In this document: positions 6,858 to 8,515 of the stretch, piece by piece | Layout of the letters: each line of letters begins with the position of its first letter | How positions within the stretch are numbered: the first letter of the stretch is position 1 | Assembly: GCA_002309335.1 (NCBI GenBank) | Contig: DBXH01000010.1 | Coordinates: 1 to 8,515 of the forward strand | Direction: 5' to 3' | Length of the DNA stretch: 8,515 nucleotides | From: Bacteroidales bacterium UBA1217 | GTDB taxonomy: Bacteria > Bacteroidota > Bacteroidia > Bacteroidales > P3 | The notes under the pieces: model-generated | Databases searched by the model: none | What the model was told of the DNA's origin: nothing | The model's input: the letters and a program-made list of their open reading frames with translations, nothing else | Made by a program: the position numbers and the translations under genes

Positions 6858-7028
6858 AATTTAATTGCATGGAAGCCAGTCATTTGAAAGATAGGCAAAA
6901 TGTAACTATATCTATTCATATCGGTAATTCTCTGTGACAACATGGATTATTTGTTTGATGTTTTATTTGGGTGTTTTTATTTTTAATGAGTTGTCCTTCT
7001 TGAAAAACATAGGATGGTGGCATACAAA
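6858..7028. other. AT-rich spacer between module B and the STAND promoter
   Basis: I see no gene or clear repeat in this 170-base stretch, which lies between the module B terminator and the STAND promoter block. The plus strand is T-rich near 6970-6995. Confidence 0.3.
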
Positions 7029-7060
7029 AGAAAAAAGGAGTGCCGACGATGGTACTCCTC
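7029..7060 (-). terminator. Intrinsic terminator after module B small ORF
   Basis: On the minus strand, GGAGTACC pairs with GGCACTCC (7 of 8 pairs, one A-C mismatch) around the loop ATCGTC and is followed by a run of six T. It sits about 14 bases past the small ORF stop, the same place as the module A terminator, though the sequence differs. Confidence 0.8.
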
Positions 7061-7071
7061 AGTCATTGCAA

Positions 7072-7164
7072 TCACTCTCTGATGCGTTTCTTGATGTTCT
7101 TTACCTTTAACTTAAGTATCTCCCATAACACTCTAAAGACAAAATAAGGTTCATTCAGTATCAT
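7072..7164 (-). CDS. Conserved small protein, 30 aa, ATGA-coupled (module B copy)
   Basis: The ATG (7164-7162) overlaps the TGA stop (7163-7161) of the Api92-like frame as ATGA. The peptide begins MILNEPYFVFRVLWEI and ends KNIKKRIRE, stopping at TGA (7074-7072) just before a terminator. It aligns gap-free with the module A copy from the YFxFR motif to the last residue. About 9 of 25 positions are identical and most others are conservative, and no indel breaks the frame, although the surrounding DNA has diverged considerably. The N-terminal half is hydrophobic and aromatic, the C-terminal half strongly basic, as in an amphipathic cationic helix. No family is recognised. Candidate ideas (membrane-active peptide, small toxin, regulator of its partner) are speculation. 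Confidence 0.6.
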   Translation of the reverse strand: MILNEPYFVFRVLWEILKLKVKNIKKRIRE

Positions 7165-7622
7165 GGCTCATCCTCCTCTATAACAGTGAATTTGTTGAAG
7201 CTGTAGAATGCATCCTCGTTTTCTTCCAGATCCTTCTCCTCCAGTTCTTCAAGCGCAGATGTGACATCCTCTTCGGTTTGGACATCCTTACCTGTCAGAT
7301 TCTTCACATACTCTGCTGCCGATTCAAGCGTGTTAAAGTATTCAAGGCCGTCAGTGAAATCGAGAATGTACCGTTCAGGGAAATAGTCTCCTTCCTTATC
7401 GTTGGTCACATAGTAGATATTCCCTGGTTCCTCGGCACTATAGACGATGTGGATATTGGGAAACTTGGACTTGATAAACTTACGCCATTCACCCAATTCA
7501 CTCCAAGCACTCGTGACGGAAATGCAAAGTGTGGTTCCAGAAAACTCGTAGCTGTCAATCTCTCCCCGGCAATAGACCTTATTCCAGTCGCCTCCGAGAA
7601 GAGAGACAAGGCATCCGCACCA
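7161..7622 (-). pseudogene. Api92-like (DUF1281-type) C-terminal domain, module B copy, no usable ATG
   Basis: The frame is open from the stop at 7161 up to a TAA at 7623-7625 but contains no ATG; the first conventional alternative is a TTG at 7496. The sequence shows GGDWNKVYCRGEID, SYEFSGTTLCISV, SAWSELGEWRKF, FPNIHIVY, EEPGNIYYVTND, YFPERYILDF and YFNTLESAAEYV, then an acidic tail ending EEDEP. The motif order resembles the ferredoxin-like C-terminal domain of Api92-like proteins. About two-thirds of residues match module A by eye. Similarity to module A continues upstream only after a frame change at the TC-rich tract on the coding strand (plus strand 7596-7606), so the gene appears frameshifted. 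The 3' end overlaps the small ORF by ATGA. A shorter product from TTG 7496 is possible but would lack the first strands of the domain. Confidence 0.6.
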
Positions 7623-7720
7623 TTAAAAGATGCCCCGACAGATGTAAAAATGCGGCTAATACGTTCAATGTTCCCTGAAAAATTGACTTATGACGGAAAT
7701 TCTCATCGAACTGGAAAAGT
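7623..7720 (-). pseudogene. Out-of-frame 5' remnant of the module B Api92-like gene
   Basis: In another minus-strand frame this stretch reads FSGNIERISRIFTSVGASF and then NGADALS, leading directly into the conserved LLGGDWNK region if two bases of a TC-rich tract (plus strand GAGAAGAGAGAC) are removed. A third frame (FDENFRHKSIF) seems to continue further upstream, suggesting a second frameshift. The TSVG segment matches FFTVG in module A. Confidence 0.4.
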
Positions 7721-7771
7721 CAATAGTATGCTTGATGTGATAGTACAACAGACCAGAGAGTTAAGATGTGG

Positions 7772-7811
7772 CAAAAAGAAAAGAGCGACAGAACCGGTGG
7801 ATTCTATCGCT
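7772..7811 (-). terminator. Intrinsic terminator of the tRNA-Glu gene
   Basis: On the minus strand, AGCGATAGAATC pairs with GGTTCTGTCGCT (12 pairs, two of them G-T) around a four-base loop, followed by CTTTTCTTTTT. The stem begins two bases past the encoded CCA end of the tRNA, so the tRNA forms a single-gene transcription unit. Confidence 0.9.
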
Positions 7812-7812
7812 T

Positions 7813-7889
7813 TGGTACCGCATATCGGAGTCGAACCGATGATCTACTGCGTGAGAGGCAGTTGTCCTGGACCACTAGACGAATGCGGC
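7813..7889 (-). tRNA. tRNA-Glu, anticodon CTC
   Basis: The minus strand from 7889 to 7813 folds as a 77-base tRNA including an encoded CCA. The acceptor stem is GCCGCAT with ATGCGGT (first pair G-U), and the discriminator is A. The D-arm region is GTCTAGTGGTCCAGGAC. The anticodon stem ACTGC/GCAGT encloses loop CTCTCAC, giving anticodon CTC, which reads GAG (Glu). The T-arm is ATCGGTTCGACTCCGAT with the TTCGA core. It has its own promoter candidate upstream and a strong terminator directly after. Confidence 0.95.
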
Positions 7890-7895
7890 AGTTGT

Positions 7896-7960
7896 CAATT
7901 TTGAATTCAGAATTTCGAATTGTGAAGTTCAGAATTCAACTTTCAAAATTCAAAATTATT
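7896..7960. repeat. AT-rich short inverted/tandem repeat patch (AATTTTGAA / TTCAAAATT)
   Basis: The stretch consists largely of variants of AATTC, TTCAGAATT and TTCAAAATT. AATTTTGAA at its left and TTCAAAATT near its right are inverted copies, and GAATTCAGAA and TTCAGAATTC alternate between them. It lies in the presumed leader of the tRNA-Glu transcript. No coding potential is seen. Confidence 0.5.
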
Positions 7961-7975
7961 CATCGAAATCGGCTG

Positions 7976-7983
7976 CAAAAGTA
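7976..7983 (-). promoter_or_regulatory. -7 box of the tRNA-Glu promoter
   Basis: The minus strand reads TACTTTTG, matching TAnnTTTG, followed by GCAG and preceded by an A-rich stretch. The same overall shape (A-rich run, then TAnnTTTGCA) occurs at the two other promoter candidates in the window. A start just downstream would leave about 80 bases before the mature tRNA. Confidence 0.6.
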
Positions 7984-8063
7984 CAACTATTTTTTGAATA
8001 ATCAGTCTTTTTATGAAAAAAAGTTTGATTTTCATATTATATCACTGAAAATCAGATATGCCA

Positions 8064-8107
8064 TAAATGCTGTCTTGCGGACGCTCAGCATCGCAAGACA
8101 GCATTTA
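8064..8107. repeat. Perfect 16-bp inverted repeat with 12-base spacer
   Basis: TAAATGCTGTCTTGCG at 8064-8079 is the exact reverse complement of CGCAAGACAGCATTTA at 8092-8107, with the spacer GACGCTCAGCAT between. Neither side has a clear T-run, so it is not a standard intrinsic terminator, though it lies downstream of yebC and could end its transcript. It may also be a protein-binding site or a small palindromic element. Confidence 0.75.
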
Positions 8108-8130
8108 CAATGTCGTATTTTTCAAAAAAT

Positions 8131-8149
8131 GACGTAGATTTTACGCCAT
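8131..8149. repeat. Collapsed copy of the yebC-proximal structured repeat
   Basis: GACGTAGAT is followed one base later by TTACGCCAT. In the full units to the right the same two flanks (GACGCAGAT and TTACGC[CA]AT) are separated by roughly 43 bases of hairpin. This looks like a unit from which the centre was deleted. Confidence 0.5.
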
Positions 8150-8162
8150 GTTTACTACGTAG

Positions 8163-8223
8163 ATATTGCTTCGGCTTGGCATAGTTCAAGCTAGCTTGAC
8201 TCTGCACTCGCCTTACGCAATAT
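8163..8223. repeat. Structured repeat unit 1
   Basis: The outer arms ATATTGC (8163-8169) and GCAATAT (8217-8223) are complementary. Inside are GGC/GCC and GCA/TGC pairs, and at the tip is the perfect 14-base palindrome TCAAGCTAGCTTGA (8186-8199). The unpaired strips TTC, ACTC and TTAC are shared with unit 2. The distance between successive TTACGC motifs is 72 and 69 bases. Confidence 0.7.
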
Positions 8224-8235
8224 TTGCTGACGCAG

Positions 8236-8292
8236 ATATGGCTTCGGCTCGGCCTCGAGAATGAATTCTCGGGCACTCGCCTTACGCCATAT
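8236..8292. repeat. Structured repeat unit 2, overlapping the yebC stop codon
   Basis: The outer arms ATATGGC (8236-8242) and GCCATAT (8286-8292) differ from unit 1 by a compensated base pair. The tip hairpin CGAGAAT/ATTCTCG (8256-8271) is unrelated in sequence to the tip of unit 1 but also self-complementary. The right arm includes the TAA stop and last codons of yebC. Confidence 0.7.
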
Positions 8293-8515
8293 TGTGGAAG
8301 ACGTTGACGACGTCGTCGTCGGCTTCGAGGCGTTCGATGAGGCCGTTGACATCCTCCTGCTCCTCGGGCGAAAGTTCTCGCATAGTTAGGGGGATGCGCT
8401 CGAACTTGAACGACTTGATCTCATAGCCCTTGTCTTCAAGGTACTTGGATATGGGGCCGTAGTTCTTGAAGTCGGCATATATCATAATTTCGTCCTCGTC
8501 GCGGAACACCTCGTC
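8282..8515 (-). CDS. yebC: YebC/PmpR/TACO1 family protein, C-terminal part, cut by the right edge
   Basis: The frame is open from the window end to TAA at 8284-8282 (about 77 residues). Recognisable family sequence: EVFRDEDEIMIYADFKNYG, then SKYLEDKGYEIKSF, PLTMRELSPEEQEDV, LIERLEADDDVVNVFHNMA. This is the end of YebC, whose full length is about 240 residues. The family was long annotated as transcriptional regulators and has more recently been tied to translation (as with mitochondrial TACO1). The gene is GC-rich compared with the AT-rich accessory DNA on its left, so it probably marks the conserved chromosome. The start is outside the window. Its stop codon lies inside the right arm of a structured repeat. 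Confidence 0.92.
   Translation of the reverse strand, partial: DEVFRDEDEIMIYADFKNYGPISKYLEDKGYEIKSFKFERIPLTMRELSPEEQEDVNGLIERLEADDDVVNVFHNMA

Noticed and set aside
7278..7904. Plus-strand open frame of 208 codons across module B, the terminator and the tRNA.
   Set aside because: It runs antisense through the conserved Api92-like domain and the tRNA-Glu gene and has no recognisable domain.
7766..8137. Plus-strand open frame of 123 codons covering the tRNA and the inverted repeat.
   Set aside because: It is antisense to the tRNA and includes AT-rich repeats and the hairpin; no protein features.
8085..8276. Minus-strand open frame of 63 codons over the structured repeats.
   Set aside because: It consists of the repeat units themselves; stem covariation and the collapsed unit show that structure, not this frame, is conserved.
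8131..8292. CRISPR array.
   Set aside because: Only two to three imperfect units, each self-complementary along its whole length, with no unique spacers between identical repeats and no cas genes.

Overview
The window looks like accessory chromosome from a Bacteroidales bacterium (Bacteroides/Prevotella/Muribaculaceae type). Three promoter candidates carry the TAnnTTTG -7 box typical of Bacteroidota, the starts lack Shine-Dalgarno sequences, and the YebC C-terminus at the right edge reads like Bacteroidota homologues. Apart from one helicase remnant, everything I can support is on the minus strand.

Layout, left to right. Positions 1-694 hold a secreted MORN-repeat protein whose frame is broken at a run of seven A (coding strand). 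A gene-free stretch follows, with a promoter-like block near 1000. Positions 1165-1830 hold 'module A': the conserved C-terminal part of an Api92-like (DUF1281-type) protein, a 28-codon small ORF joined to it by an ATGA stop/start overlap, and an intrinsic terminator. Positions 1879-2103 hold an orphan fragment of a UvrD-type helicase on the plus strand. The centre (2127-6689) is one intact 1520-residue gene: an N-terminal DUF4062 domain, a P-loop STAND/NACHT-like NTPase, and about 980 residues of TPR-like helical repeats. This architecture is shared with bacterial NLR-like sensors, many of which are anti-phage. Positions 7029-7720 hold 'module B', a diverged second copy of module A in the same orientation. 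Next come a tRNA-Glu(CTC) gene with its own promoter and terminator, an AT-rich repeat patch, a 16-bp inverted repeat, a small family of structured repeats, and the 3' end of yebC running off the right edge.

How the parts relate. The STAND gene lies between two directly repeated modules (Api92-like remnant, small ORF, terminator). Upstream of both the STAND gene and the MORN gene, and downstream of each module's terminator, sits a near-identical block of about 50 bp containing a -7 box. The region therefore looks like duplicated cassettes carrying different cargo, several of them decaying. The most notable points are the unannotated small ORF conserved between the modules, the sharp base-composition break at the NTPase/helical-repeat boundary of the STAND gene, and the yebC-proximal repeats with compensatory stem changes. 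All functional statements come from reading motifs by eye; no database search was possible.
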